Below, piece after piece: positions 9,644-18,714 of a stretch of 64,000 bases of DNA (positions are counted from its first letter, which is position 1; every line of letters begins with the position of its first letter). The translations under genes and the position numbers were made by a program. Under the pieces are notes generated by a model, which saw only the letters and a list, made by a program, of their open reading frames with translations, ran no database searches and was not told the origin of the DNA. This stretch comes from Clostridium thermobutyricum DSM 4928. Its GTDB lineage: Bacteria; Bacillota; Clostridia; Clostridiales; Clostridiaceae. The stretch spans positions 87,781 through 151,780 of the forward strand of contig NZ_LTAY01000070.1 of assembly GCF_002050515.1 (NCBI RefSeq), written 5' to 3'.

Positions 9644-9683
9644 AAATGTACAAGATGTATATTAAATGTACAAAATATATATT
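9644..9683 (+). repeat. Two-copy 20-bp direct repeat upstream of gapN
   Basis: 9644-9663 and 9664-9683 match at 18 of 20 positions (AAATGTACAAGATGTATATT in the first copy). They lie just upstream of the gapN promoter and could be paired operator sites or a simple AT-rich duplication. Confidence 0.45.
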
Positions 9684-9705
9684 AAATGATAAAAAAATAT
9701 TAATG

Positions 9706-9733
9706 TTGACTAAACTTATCGGATTAGTATAGA
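9706..9733 (+). promoter_or_regulatory. Candidate vegetative promoter of gapN
   Basis: TTGACT at 9706-9711, a 16-base spacer and TATAGA at 9728-9733. It is about 65 bases upstream of the gapN start. Confidence 0.5.
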
Positions 9734-9797
9734 TTTTTTTTTTAGAGTGATATATAATCTAGTCAGATAATATAAATTATCATAAGGAGGAATGATT

Positions 9798-11243
9798 ATG
9801 TTTAACACAGAAGAAAACATTTATGGAAATCTTTTAAATGGAAAATGGATACATAATAAAGAAAATTTAATACATATAAAATCTCCTATAAATGGGGAAC
9901 TAGTAGGATCTATTCATGCTATGAGTAGAGAAGAAGTAGATGAAGCAATTAATATAGCAAAGAAAGCTCAAAAAGAATGGGCACTTGTACCTACTAATGA
10001 AAAATCAAAAATTTTACATAATGTTGCAGATCTTTTAGAAGAAAGAGCAGAAGAAATAGCTAAAATTATGGTTCTTGAAATAGCAAAAGATAATAAGAGT
10101 GCAATTTCAGAAGTAAAAAGAACTGCTGACTTTATTAGATTCACAGCAGAAACTGCTGAAAATATAAAAGGAGAATCATTACCTGGAGATTCATTTCCAG
10201 GATTTAAAAACGATAAAATATCTATAGTAACTAGAGAAGCTTTAGGAGTAGTACTGGCAATTTCACCATTCAATTATCCAGTAAACTTAGCAGCTTCCAA
10301 AATAGCTCCAGCATTAATGGCAGGAAATTCAGTTGTATTTAAACCAGCAACTCAAGGAGCAATATCAGGTTTATATCTAGCAAAAGCATTTAAAGATGCA
10401 GGACTTCCAGATGGATTAATAAATACTATAACTGGTAGAGGTAGTGAAATTGGAGACTATGTTGTAACACATAAAGATATAGATTTTGTTAACTTTACTG
10501 GAAGTAGTGAAATTGGTAAAAGAATTTCAAGAATAACTGAAATGAAACCAATTTTAATGGAATTAGGGGGAAAAGATGCTGCAATAGTTTTAGATGATGC
10601 TGATTTAGATTTAGCAGCTAAAAATATAGTTGCAGGTGCATTCTCATATTCAGGACAAAGATGTACAGCCGTAAAAAGAGTTTTAGTAACTGATTATGTA
10701 AGTGATACTTTAGTTGAAAAAATAGTTGAAGAAATGAAGAAAGTTACTTATGGAAGTCCTTTAGAAGGAAACTTTACAGTGGGACCATTAATAGATACAA
10801 AATCAGCTGATTTTGTAGAAGGATTAATAAAAGATGCAGTTGATAAAGGTGCAACTCTTCTTGCAGGAGGAACAAGAGAAGGAAACATTATAGTTCCAAC
10901 TCTTTTTGATAATGTAACTGTAGATATGAGAATTGCATGGGAAGAACCTTTTGGACCTGTTTTACCAATAATAAGAGTGAAAAACATGGAAGAAGCAATT
11001 AAAATAGCAAATGAATCAGAATATGGATTACAATCATCTATATTTACAAAAGATATAAATAAAGCATTTTATGTTGCAAGTAAATTAGAAGTTGGAACAG
11101 TTCAAGTTAACAATAAAACTGAAAGAGGACCAGACCACTTCCCATTCTTAGGAGTAAAATCATCAGGTATGGGAGTACAAGGAATAAGATATTCAATAGA
11201 GGCAATGTCTAGAGTTAAAGCAACTGTTATTAACTTAAAATAG
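9798..11243 (+). CDS. gapN: Non-phosphorylating NADP-dependent glyceraldehyde-3-phosphate dehydrogenase
   Basis: 481-residue aldehyde dehydrogenase that oxidises glyceraldehyde 3-phosphate directly to 3-phosphoglycerate, making NADPH without ATP. The catalytic Cys sits in G-Q-R-C-T-A-V-K-R, the general-base Glu in M-E-L-G-G-K-D, and the cofactor loop is in N-F-T-G-S-S-E-I-G. The stretches S-P-F-N-Y-P-V-N-L-A and I-T-G-R-G-S-E-I-G-D-Y are typical of GapN rather than generic aldehyde dehydrogenases. I choose ATG 9798, 7 bases after AAGGAGG; the ATG at 9792 is too close to that site. Single-gene unit with its own promoter and terminator. Confidence 0.93.
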   Translation: MFNTEENIYGNLLNGKWIHNKENLIHIKSPINGELVGSIHAMSREEVDEAINIAKKAQKEWALVPTNEKSKILHNVADLLEERAEEIAKIMVLEIAKDNKSAISEVKRTADFIRFTAETAENIKGESLPGDSFPGFKNDKISIVTREALGVVLAISPFNYPVNLAASKIAPALMAGNSVVFKPATQGAISGLYLAKAFKDAGLPDGLINTITGRGSEIGDYVVTHKDIDFVNFTGSSEIGKRISRITEMKPILMELGGKDAAIVLDDADLDLAAKNIVAGAFSYSGQRCTAVKRVLVTDYVSDTLVEKIVEEMKKVTYGSPLEGNFTVGPLIDTKSADFVEGLIKDAVDKGATLLAGGTREGNIIVPTLFDNVTVDMRIAWEEPFGPVLPIIRVKNMEEAIKIANESEYGLQSSIFTKDINKAFYVASKLEVGTVQVNNKTERGPDHFPFLGVKSSGMGVQGIRYSIEAMSRVKATVINLK

Positions 11244-11283
11244 TAAATTTATAGTGTTTTATATAAATAATTTAACTTAAAAT

Positions 11284-11341
11284 ACACATGGATAATTATT
11301 AAGAACTTAAAAGTTTTAAATGATTATCTATGTGTTTTTTT
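11284..11341 (+). terminator. Intrinsic terminator after gapN
   Basis: Long stem of about 17 bp (11284-11300 with 11319-11335, two G-T pairs) with an 18-base loop, followed by seven T. Confidence 0.8.
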
Positions 11342-11411
11342 ATTGAAATAAATTATAGATAAACTATAAGATAAATATATAATTTGTTATAGGAATTATT
11401 AGTTTGCAGTT

Positions 11412-11445
11412 CCATTTCACTTAAATGAATTGTTTAATGAAATGG
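11412..11445. repeat. Inverted repeat upstream of the dead transporter
   Basis: CCATTTCA pairs with TGAAATGG, and TTAAA with TTTAA, with one bulged C. It may be a former operator or 5' UTR hairpin of the decayed MFS gene that follows. Confidence 0.4.
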
Positions 11446-11457
11446 AGGTATAATATT

Positions 11458-11811
11458 TTGATATGTTTTGAGTAATAAATGCTATATTAGTTGTAATATT
11501 AACTTCAATAATTGTTTATTTAACTAAAAAGAAAAATGGAGTAATATTTATAGATATAGGAGATTTTTATATTTGATATAATTTTTAATTTTAAGTATAG
11601 ATAACCTATTATCAATATTTGTAGTTTCAATAGCTATATTGATTATGGCAGAAATATTTATAAGTATAAATATTAACACGTTTATAGTGAATGCAAATAA
11701 TATATCTCATAGAATGAGAGTAATTAGGATTTTATCTCTTATATATAGGGATCATATTCAATTGGTCCTACTATTATGGAAATAATATTAGAAGAAAATT
11801 CAATTAATATT
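11458..11811 (+). pseudogene. Remnant of an MFS transporter gene
   Basis: No intact frame, but three segments in two registers read as consecutive membrane-protein sequence. Bases 11472-11573 give a hydrophobic helix then L-T-K-K-K-N. Bases 11597-11745 give a helix followed by I-S-H-R-M-R-V-I-R-I-L-S-L-I-Y. From 11749 another frame gives G-S-Y-S-I-G-P-T-I-M. The last two parts resemble the loop and next helix of the C-terminal half of MFS exporters. At least two stops and one frameshift near 11746 break it, and the N-terminal half is missing. The family call is by pattern, not alignment. Confidence 0.55.
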
Positions 11812-11850
11812 AAAGACCACATACTTAATATTGAGTATGTGGTCTTTTTA
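11812..11850. terminator. Bidirectional intrinsic terminator
   Basis: Perfect 14-bp stem (11812-11825 with 11834-11847) around an 8-base loop, with T on one side and A on the other. It sits between the MFS remnant and the convergent cell-wall hydrolase gene. Confidence 0.9.
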
Positions 11851-11855
11851 CATTT

Positions 11856-12479
11856 TTAATGTTTAAAAAATGTATGATTTCCGATTACTTTAGAATCTTT
11901 TTTTGTTGTTTCTTTCATCCAACTACAAGTGGCTATTGAAGGATTATAGTAGAATAATGCTTCGTTAGTTGGATCTTTTCCACGAATTGCTTCATAAACA
12001 GCTTCATAACAAGATTCATTTGTCTGGGTATCTAGTTTTCCATTAACTACACATGAAAACGCATTTTTTTGGAAGATTACACCTTCAATTGTATTTGGAA
12101 ATTTTGGACTCATAACACGATTTAAAACTACAGAAGCAACTGCTATTTTACCTTGAAATGGTTCGCCTCTGCTTTCTGCATAAACTAATTTAGCCATTAA
12201 ATCTATGTCTGACTTTGTTATTATTAGTTGAGAACCTTTATGGTTAAAAACTTCTATTTCATTATTTTTGTTTTCAGATTTTACAGCTACACTTGAAGGT
12301 ATTGCTTTTTCTCCTTCAAGATTAAAAGCTATTTTGCTAATAAATGGTTCATTACTATATAAGCCTTTAGAAGTTAAAGTTTCTATATCAGTAAATTTTA
12401 ATTCAGCAGCTGAAACTGATATTGATTTACCTCCAAGTATTAATATAGATAGTAAAAAAAGACTGAAAAATTTTTTCAT
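11856..12479 (-). CDS. SleB-type cell wall hydrolase, secreted
   Basis: 207 residues. A signal peptide (about 1-26, M-K-K-F-F-S-L-F-L-L then V-S-A-A) is followed by a linker. The C-terminal domain (about 95-205) is of the Hydrolase_2/SleB type, with the acidic motif V-Y-A-E-S-R-G-E holding the likely catalytic Glu and the conserved A-S-V-V-L-N-R. SleB-family enzymes cut peptidoglycan, in spore-formers often the spore cortex, but many paralogues act on vegetative wall. I place the start at ATG 12479, after AAAAAGGAGG, rather than 30 bases further upstream. The preceding gene on the same strand is 62 bases away with no terminator seen. Confidence 0.85.
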   Translation of the reverse strand: MKKFFSLFLLSILILGGKSISVSAAELKFTDIETLTSKGLYSNEPFISKIAFNLEGEKAIPSSVAVKSENKNNEIEVFNHKGSQLIITKSDIDLMAKLVYAESRGEPFQGKIAVASVVLNRVMSPKFPNTIEGVIFQKNAFSCVVNGKLDTQTNESCYEAVYEAIRGKDPTNEALFYYNPSIATCSWMKETTKKDSKVIGNHTFFKH

Positions 12480-12541
12480 AAAAAACCTCCTTTTTACAAC
12501 CCAGTCCAAAATATATTATTGACCAAATTAAAAAATTTATA

Positions 12542-13531
12542 CTATTTATTCTTTAATTTATCAATATTGGTTAATAAATCATCGTAGAATTGTAAAAAGT
12601 CATTTCTTTTGCTGAAAGCTGAATCATAAAGATTTTGAGTATCTGAGTTGTTAGATAATTCTGCATTAACAGCATTTAATAAATTATCAATATAAAGATC
12701 ATAAGAGTTTATGCAACTTTCTAGACTTTCAGAAATGACCTTTGCTGAATCAGGAAAAGATAGCATATAGTATTCTTCTGCAATTTTTGAAAAAATATTC
12801 TTTTTATTTTCTATATCTAATAAAAGTGTTGCTAAACTCCTATTATTTTCTCTTATATTCTTTATAGCTGGTTGCAAGTCTTCTTTTATTGAATTAAATT
12901 TATTAGTAATATCTGATAGTTTTAGTAAAAAATCTTTTTCTGAAGAATTTGAGATTTCATTTAATGCATTTAAATTTGAAAGTGTTTCAAAATAATTATA
13001 AGTATTTCTAAAGAAACTTAAAGAATTATTAGAAATAGGTGTATTTATACCAAATACTTTTAGTGTCTCTAAATCATCTAAATATAATGATAATGTATTT
13101 TTGAAATTATTAACCTTTTTATCAAGTTCATCACTGTCAGGAGACATATACATTGATAATGCTTGATTAGTTAATGATATATTTTTATCTAAGGCTTGAT
13201 ATACTGCATCTTTTACTTTTTGACTACTATTAGATGTTTCAATAGTTAGTAAGTTTTTCTTTGCAATATCTAAGTTAGATGTAACTAGAGGAAGCATATT
13301 TTTAGATACATCAGTATTTACACTATCATTTTCAATACCTTTAGCAAGGTCAGTATTTATCTTATTAATCTCAGTACAAAGATTATTCAAATTACGAATA
13401 TCTGAATTTTGTGGATTAAGTTTTGTAATAATGAGCAACATTATAGGTATTAGGACAATTATTGAAGCAAAAGATAATGCTTTAAAATTCTCTTTAATGA
13501 TAGTTTTGGCATTATTTATAAAACTTGACAT
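12542..13531 (-). CDS. Uncharacterised single-span membrane protein with helical extracellular domain
   Basis: 329 residues. One membrane helix lies near the N-terminus (about 20-35, I-V-L-I-P-I-M-L-L-I-I). About 290 mainly helical, Ser/Asn/Leu/Lys-rich residues follow, probably outside the cell, resembling a four-helix sensor or structural domain without a signalling output. No family recognised. It has a good AGGAGG binding site. It is upstream of, and probably cotranscribed with, the SleB-type hydrolase, and divergent from cdaA, so a cell-envelope role is plausible but unproven. Confidence 0.7.
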   Translation of the reverse strand: MSSFINNAKTIIKENFKALSFASIIVLIPIMLLIITKLNPQNSDIRNLNNLCTEINKINTDLAKGIENDSVNTDVSKNMLPLVTSNLDIAKKNLLTIETSNSSQKVKDAVYQALDKNISLTNQALSMYMSPDSDELDKKVNNFKNTLSLYLDDLETLKVFGINTPISNNSLSFFRNTYNYFETLSNLNALNEISNSSEKDFLLKLSDITNKFNSIKEDLQPAIKNIRENNRSLATLLLDIENKKNIFSKIAEEYYMLSFPDSAKVISESLESCINSYDLYIDNLLNAVNAELSNNSDTQNLYDSAFSKRNDFLQFYDDLLTNIDKLKNK

Positions 13532-13548
13532 TTAAAAACCTCCTTTTC

Positions 13549-13580
13549 ATAATCTTATAAAAGTAATCTCATAAGATTAT
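13549..13580 (-). repeat. 5' UTR inverted repeat
   Basis: Perfect 10-bp inverted repeat (ATAATCTTAT / ATAAGATTAT) with a 12-base spacer, directly upstream of the ribosome binding site of the 329-residue gene. It could be an mRNA hairpin or an operator in the divergent cdaA region. Confidence 0.5.
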
Positions 13581-13692
13581 ATTAAGGTTTGAGCTAAAAT
13601 ATTATAAAATTTAAAAAAAAGTAGTATCATTTGTGTGAAGACATAGAATATTTAGTGTATAATTAACGTGAATAAGATATGAGGTGAAAGCT

Positions 13693-14544
13693 GTGCAAGA
13701 TTTTTTTCTAGGAACTTTAAATGCAATTAGAAATATTTCTGTATGGTCCATTATAGATATATTAGTAGTTTCATATATATTTTATAAAGGATACATGCTA
13801 ATAAAAGAGACAAGAGCAGAACAATTATTGAAGGGTATTTTGTTTATAGTAGCATTAATACCAATAAGTTATATTTTAAGATTAAATATGTTGTATTTTA
13901 TATTAAATAAGACTTTAACTATTGGAGTTTTATCTGTAGTTATAATATTCCAACCTGAGATTAGACGTGCTTTAGAGCATTTAGGGCAAAGTGCATTTAA
14001 TGATATGTATAGTCCAAGAGATTCAGAAACAACAGAAAAAATGGTTGATCAAATAGTTATAGCTGTACAGAATTTAGCAGAAACTAAAACAGGAGCATTA
14101 ATAGCTATTGAACAAGGTACTGGACTTGGAGAAGTATTAGAATCAGGAACAATAATTGATGCTGAAATAAGCTCAGCTTTATTAGAAAATATATTTGTTG
14201 TAAATACTCCACTTCATGATGGAGCTACTATTATAAGAAATGATAGAATACATGCTTCAGGATGTGTACTTCCTTTAACCTCTGATAATACAATAAATAA
14301 GAAACTAGGAACTAGACATAGAGCTGGAATAGGGTTATCAGAAAACTCAGATGCTTTAGTAATTATAGTTTCAGAAGAAACAGGAGTTATATCATTAGCT
14401 ATAAGAGGAAGATTAACAAGAAATTATGATAAAGATAAATTAAAGACAACTTTAATGAATATAATGGAGCAAAAATCAAGTACTAGAAAAACAGCAAGTG
14501 AGAAGGTGAAATCATGGATAAAGGATCTGCGAAAGAAAGATTAA
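13693..14544 (+). CDS. cdaA: Membrane-bound diadenylate cyclase CdaA
   Basis: 283 residues. It condenses two ATP to cyclic di-AMP. Three membrane helices span about residues 10-80. The DAC catalytic domain follows, with L-H-D-G-A (the DGA motif) and R-H-R-A-G-I-G. Start: GTG 13693 lies 6-9 bases after GAGGTG; the GTG at 13684 is part of that binding site. The gene overlaps cdaR by 31 bases, so the two are translationally coupled. c-di-AMP controls potassium and osmolyte uptake and wall homeostasis in Firmicutes, which fits the nearby kdp operon and glmM. Confidence 0.95.
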   Translation: MQDFFLGTLNAIRNISVWSIIDILVVSYIFYKGYMLIKETRAEQLLKGILFIVALIPISYILRLNMLYFILNKTLTIGVLSVVIIFQPEIRRALEHLGQSAFNDMYSPRDSETTEKMVDQIVIAVQNLAETKTGALIAIEQGTGLGEVLESGTIIDAEISSALLENIFVVNTPLHDGATIIRNDRIHASGCVLPLTSDNTINKKLGTRHRAGIGLSENSDALVIIVSEETGVISLAIRGRLTRNYDKDKLKTTLMNIMEQKSSTRKTASEKVKSWIKDLRKKD

Positions 14545-15875
14545 TAATTAAACTTGTATGTGTTTTGTTATCTTTTTGTCTTTGGATATATGTAAATAAT
14601 GTAGAGACAACAGTAAAGACATATACTTTAAAAAATGTTCCAGTAAAATTGGTAAATGTTGAAGCTTTAAAAAATTATGGATTAGCATTATCACCTGGAC
14701 AAAAATTTGAAGTTAATCTTAATTTAGAAGGGCCTTCGAAATATATATATTCAGTGAATCAAAATGATTTTACTATACAAGCTGATTTAAGTGAATATGC
14801 ACTTAAAAATGGAGAAAATAATATACCAGTTCAAATAATAAATTATCCTCAACAAGTAAATATAAAAAATAATGGATATTTAATTGTTAAGGTTAAGTTA
14901 GAGCCGCTAGAACAAAAAACTTTTGATACAGTTTCAGATGTAAATGTAACTTTTGCACCGAATGTTTATAAAGATTCTATAAATTTTACATCAGAAAAGG
15001 TTGAAGTATCTGGACCTCAAAGTGCAGTTAATAAAGTTAAAACAGTAGCTTTAGTAGGTTCATTAGATAATGTATCAGAATCAATGGTTAGAAGTTTTAA
15101 ATATGAGGCTTTAGATGCTAACAATAATGTAGTTAAAGATGTAACATTAAGTAAAAGTTCAGGAGAATTATCAGTATTAACTAATACAGGTAAAAAAGTT
15201 AATGTTGTAGCTGAATTTAAGGGACAATTGCCAAATGGAATAACATTATTAAGTACAGAGATATCCCAAAATTCTGTAAATATAGTAGGGGACAAAAGTG
15301 CATTAGAGGGAGTTTCAACATTAAAGACTGAACCTATAGACTTAACTAATATAACAGGAAATACAAAGAAAACAGTTCAAATAGTTCTTCCAAGTGGAGT
15401 TAAAGTTGTGGGTGGAAATAATACTGTAACGGTAAATATTAATGTATCAGGGAATACTACTGATGTAGATAAAAATACACAAGAAAATAATAACAATAAT
15501 AATAACAATACTACCAATAATAATAGTAATAATGATAATAATAACAACAGTAATAACAATAATAATACTACTAATAATAGTAATAATAATGTGGTTAAAA
15601 GTTTAGATATTCCAATTTCTTATACTGGATTACCTCAAAATTTAACATTGAAAAATAATCCTAGTACAGCAACAATAAAAATTACTGGTTCTCAAGATTT
15701 AATCAATAGTATAAGACCAAGTGATTTTAAGGGAGTTGTAGATTTGAGTAGTTATACAAATCCAGGATCTTATAAAGTTGAACCTAAAATAACCACTAGT
15801 AAAAATGTTGTAATTGAAAGTATTCCCGATTTAAGCATTACTTTAGATAAAAAGGATGCAGAAAAAAAACAATAA
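14514..15875 (+). CDS. cdaR: CdaA regulator CdaR, YbbR-domain protein with Asn-rich linker
   Basis: 453 residues. One N-terminal membrane helix (about 9-26) is followed by an extracytoplasmic series of YbbR domains; I count three before and one after the linker. In Firmicutes CdaR binds CdaA and tunes its activity. Between the third and last domain (about residues 321-360) lies a tract made almost only of Asn with some Ser, Thr and Asp, encoded by near-repetitive AAT/AAC codons. This is unusual and probably a flexible, length-variable spacer. The start (ATG 14514, after GAGAAGGTGAAATC) lies inside the end of cdaA. Confidence 0.9.
   Translation: MDKGSAKERLIIKLVCVLLSFCLWIYVNNVETTVKTYTLKNVPVKLVNVEALKNYGLALSPGQKFEVNLNLEGPSKYIYSVNQNDFTIQADLSEYALKNGENNIPVQIINYPQQVNIKNNGYLIVKVKLEPLEQKTFDTVSDVNVTFAPNVYKDSINFTSEKVEVSGPQSAVNKVKTVALVGSLDNVSESMVRSFKYEALDANNNVVKDVTLSKSSGELSVLTNTGKKVNVVAEFKGQLPNGITLLSTEISQNSVNIVGDKSALEGVSTLKTEPIDLTNITGNTKKTVQIVLPSGVKVVGGNNTVTVNINVSGNTTDVDKNTQENNNNNNNNTTNNNSNNDNNNNSNNNNNTTNNSNNNVVKSLDIPISYTGLPQNLTLKNNPSTATIKITGSQDLINSIRPSDFKGVVDLSSYTNPGSYKVEPKITTSKNVVIESIPDLSITLDKKDAEKKQ
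15481..15592 (+). repeat. Low-complexity AAT/AAC tract in cdaR
   Basis: A run of AAT, AAC, AGT and ACT codons encoding the Asn-rich linker of CdaR. Its simple-sequence nature makes length variation by slippage likely. Confidence 0.8.
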
Positions 15876-15890
15876 AATTAGGAGAAACTT

Positions 15891-17486
15891 ATGACAATTA
15901 GAATAAATAATATTACGTTATCAATTGATGATGATATGAGTTTAATTAAAACTAAAGCATGTAAAAAGATAAAAGTTGCTGAAAGTAATATAAAAAACTT
16001 CAAAATACTAAAAGAGAGTATTGATGCTAGAAAAAAAGACAATATAAAGTTTAATTATTGTGTAGAACTTAATTGTGATAATGAAGAAAAAATAGTAAAA
16101 AGAGCAAAAGATAATAATGTAGTAATTGATTCTTATAAAGAAGAAAAAATAGTTTTTGGAAATAAAGAATTGAAAACTAGACCAGTAGTTGTAGGATTTG
16201 GACCTGCTGGGATTTTTGCAGCACTTACTCTTGCGCAAAATGGGTACAAACCAATTGTTTTTGAAAGAGGAGAAGATGTTGATAAAAGAACTAAAACTGT
16301 GGAAAAATTCTGGAGTGATGGGACTTTAAATTTAGAATCAAATGTTCAGTTTGGAGAAGGAGGAGCAGGAGCTTTCTCAGATGGAAAATTAACGACTAGA
16401 ATAAAAGATAGAAGATGTAGTTATGTTTTAGAAGAGTTAGTTAGAAATGGAGGACCAGAAGAGATAATTTATTCTGGTAAACCACATATAGGAACTGATA
16501 TACTAAAAATAGTAGTAAAAAATATAAGAGAAGAAATAAAAAGACTTGGTGGAGAAGTTCATTTTACTTCAAAACTACAAGATATTAATATATCAAATGG
16601 AAAACTGAAGAGTATAGTAGTTAATGGAGATGAAATCCAATGCGAAAGACTAATTCTTGCAATTGGGCATAGTTCAAGAGATACTTATGAAATGCTACAT
16701 AGACAAAATATATTTATGGAGCAAAAACCTTTTGCAATAGGAGTTAGAATAGAACATCCTCAAGAAATGATAAATGTATCTCAATATGGAAAATTCGCAA
16801 ATCATCCAAGACTTCATTCAGCTGACTATAGACTTACTTATCAAAGTGAAAAGTTTAAAAGAGGAGTATATTCTTTCTGTATGTGTCCTGGAGGAGTAGT
16901 AGTTGGAGCTGCTTCAGAAGAAAAAAGATTAGTTTCTAATGGAATGAGTTATCATGCTAGAGACTTAGATAATGCAAATTCAGCTTTAGTAGTGACAGTT
17001 GGATCAGAGGATTTTGAAGGAAATCATCCTTTAGCAGGAATGGACTTTCAAAGACATTATGAAAGACTTGCATATGAACTTGGAGGAGGAGATTATAAAG
17101 CTCCAGTTCAATTAATAGGAGATTTCTTAAAAGATAGGAACTCAACTAAACTTGGAAAAGTTATGCCAACTTATAAGCCAGGATTTGAATTTAGAGAATT
17201 AAAAAATTGTCTTCCTTCATATGTTGTAGAAACAATAAAAGAAGGAATTGGAGTTTTTGATAGAAGAATTAAAGGATATGGAATGGAAGATGGGGTTTTA
17301 ACAGGAATAGAAACAAGAACTTCTGCTCCAGTTAGAATATCTAGAAATGAAAAACTTCAAAGTATATCTGTAGAAGGGTTATATCCAACAGGAGAAGGAG
17401 CAGGTTTTGCAGGAGGAATTATATCAGCTGCTGTTGATGGAATAAAAGCTGCTGAAAGTATAATGAAAGAATTTATAATTAAATAA
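15891..17486 (+). CDS. FAD-dependent oxidoreductase of the COG2509 type
   Basis: 531 residues. An N-terminal alpha/beta region (about 1-95) precedes a Rossmann FAD-binding core starting V-V-G-F-G-P-A-G-I-F (about residue 103), with Q-F-G-E-G-G-A-G-A-F-S-D-G-K and a C-terminal F-A-G-G-I flavin motif. The family is annotated as NAD(FAD)-utilising dehydrogenase; its substrate is unknown. It lies 15 bases after cdaR, with AGGAG before the ATG, so it belongs to the cdaA-cdaR operon. A similar order (cdaA, cdaR, this family) is familiar from other clostridia as I recall. A terminator follows. Confidence 0.85.
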   Translation: MTIRINNITLSIDDDMSLIKTKACKKIKVAESNIKNFKILKESIDARKKDNIKFNYCVELNCDNEEKIVKRAKDNNVVIDSYKEEKIVFGNKELKTRPVVVGFGPAGIFAALTLAQNGYKPIVFERGEDVDKRTKTVEKFWSDGTLNLESNVQFGEGGAGAFSDGKLTTRIKDRRCSYVLEELVRNGGPEEIIYSGKPHIGTDILKIVVKNIREEIKRLGGEVHFTSKLQDINISNGKLKSIVVNGDEIQCERLILAIGHSSRDTYEMLHRQNIFMEQKPFAIGVRIEHPQEMINVSQYGKFANHPRLHSADYRLTYQSEKFKRGVYSFCMCPGGVVVGAASEEKRLVSNGMSYHARDLDNANSALVVTVGSEDFEGNHPLAGMDFQRHYERLAYELGGGDYKAPVQLIGDFLKDRNSTKLGKVMPTYKPGFEFRELKNCLPSYVVETIKEGIGVFDRRIKGYGMEDGVLTGIETRTSAPVRISRNEKLQSISVEGLYPTGEGAGFAGGIISAAVDGIKAAESIMKEFIIK

Positions 17487-17490
17487 AAAA

Positions 17491-17532
17491 AATAAATCCT
17501 TAGAATTTTTATTCTAAGGATTTATTTTTTTA
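17491..17532 (+). terminator. Intrinsic terminator closing the cdaA operon
   Basis: Perfect 16-bp stem (17491-17506 with 17511-17526), TTTT loop, T run after it. Confidence 0.92.
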
Positions 17533-17781
17533 TAGCTAAGAGGTATTTAATATGGTGTTCGTAAAAAGCTGAAGCTTATATAAATATAATATTCAATATA
17601 TATTGATGTGTTAATGAAATAATAAAATGATTTAATATTCTGAAAATTTGGTGTTTTGATGATTTTTCTGATACAATAAAGCTTAGATATTGTTATAAAA
17701 TTAACGAAATAAAATTCCAAAAATGTATTATAATGATTAAATTTAATGATTATATGAATAAATGTTAAGAGGTGCAGTAAT

Positions 17782-18690
17782 ATGAGTAAGAATTTTGACG
17801 ATTTATTATCAAAGGTTAAAAGTGTAAAATTAAAAAAGTTATCTGTAGCAGTTGCACAAGATGAACCAGTATTAGAAGCAGTTAAGTCTGCAAAAGAACA
17901 AGGAATAGCAGATGCTATATTAGTAGGAGATAAAAAAGCTATAAGAGAAATAGCAGAAAAAATAGGAATGGATTTAACTCAATATGAAGTTATTCATGAA
18001 CCAGATATAAAAAAGGCAGCACTTTTTGCAGTTCAACTTGTTTCAAGTGGAAGAGCTGATATGGTTATGAAAGGATTAGTTGATACAGCTACTTTTTTAA
18101 GAAGTGTTTTAAATAAAGAAGTAGGTTTAAGAACAGGAAAACTTATGTCACATGTTGCTGTTTTTGAAATAGAAGGAATTGATAGATTACTTTATATAAC
18201 TGATGCAGCATTTAATACTTACCCAGAATTAAAAGATAAAAAACAAATTATTGAAAACTCAGTTTTAGTAGCTCATGCCTGTGGACTAGCTATGCCAAGA
18301 GTAGCACCAGTTTGTGCTGTTGAAGTTGTAAATCCAAATATGCAAGCTACAATGGATGCTGCATTATTATCAAAAATGAATGAAAGAGGTCAAATAAAAG
18401 GATGTATAGTTGATGGACCTTTAGCTTTAGATAATGCTTTATCAGAAGAAGCAGCACATCATAAAGGAATTGGTGGACCAGTTGCTGGTAAAGCAGATAT
18501 AATAATGCTTCCAAATATTGAAACTGCAAATGTAATGTATAAATGTTTAACTTATACTGCTAAATCAAGAAATGGTGGATTATTAGTTGGTACATCAGCA
18601 CCAGTTATATTAACATCAAGAGCGGATTCATTTGCTACAAAAGTTAATTCAATAGCTTTAGCAGCATTAGTTTCAGAATCATTAAAATAA
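17782..18690 (+). CDS. ptb: Phosphate butyryltransferase
   Basis: 302 residues. It converts butyryl-CoA and phosphate to butyryl phosphate, the penultimate step of butyrate formation. It shows the phosphate acetyl/butyryltransferase fold, with V-M-K-G-L-V-D-T near residue 94 and I-V-D-G-P-L-A-L-D-N in the second half. Its length is right for Ptb, and butyrate kinase follows after 24 bases. The ribosome binding site is GAGGTG. The upstream region (17533-17781) has a TTGGTG (17648) to TACAAT (17672-17677) pair with an 18-base spacer, and a lone TATAAT at 17729-17734; neither is certain as the promoter. Confidence 0.95.
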   Translation: MSKNFDDLLSKVKSVKLKKLSVAVAQDEPVLEAVKSAKEQGIADAILVGDKKAIREIAEKIGMDLTQYEVIHEPDIKKAALFAVQLVSSGRADMVMKGLVDTATFLRSVLNKEVGLRTGKLMSHVAVFEIEGIDRLLYITDAAFNTYPELKDKKQIIENSVLVAHACGLAMPRVAPVCAVEVVNPNMQATMDAALLSKMNERGQIKGCIVDGPLALDNALSEEAAHHKGIGGPVAGKADIIMLPNIETANVMYKCLTYTAKSRNGGLLVGTSAPVILTSRADSFATKVNSIALAALVSESLK

Positions 18691-18714
18691 TATAAAGTTT
18701 TGGAGGAATATAGT

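Noticed and set aside
15377..15559. Minus-strand poly-Leu open frame
   Set aside because: It is the reverse complement of the Asn-rich codons of cdaR.
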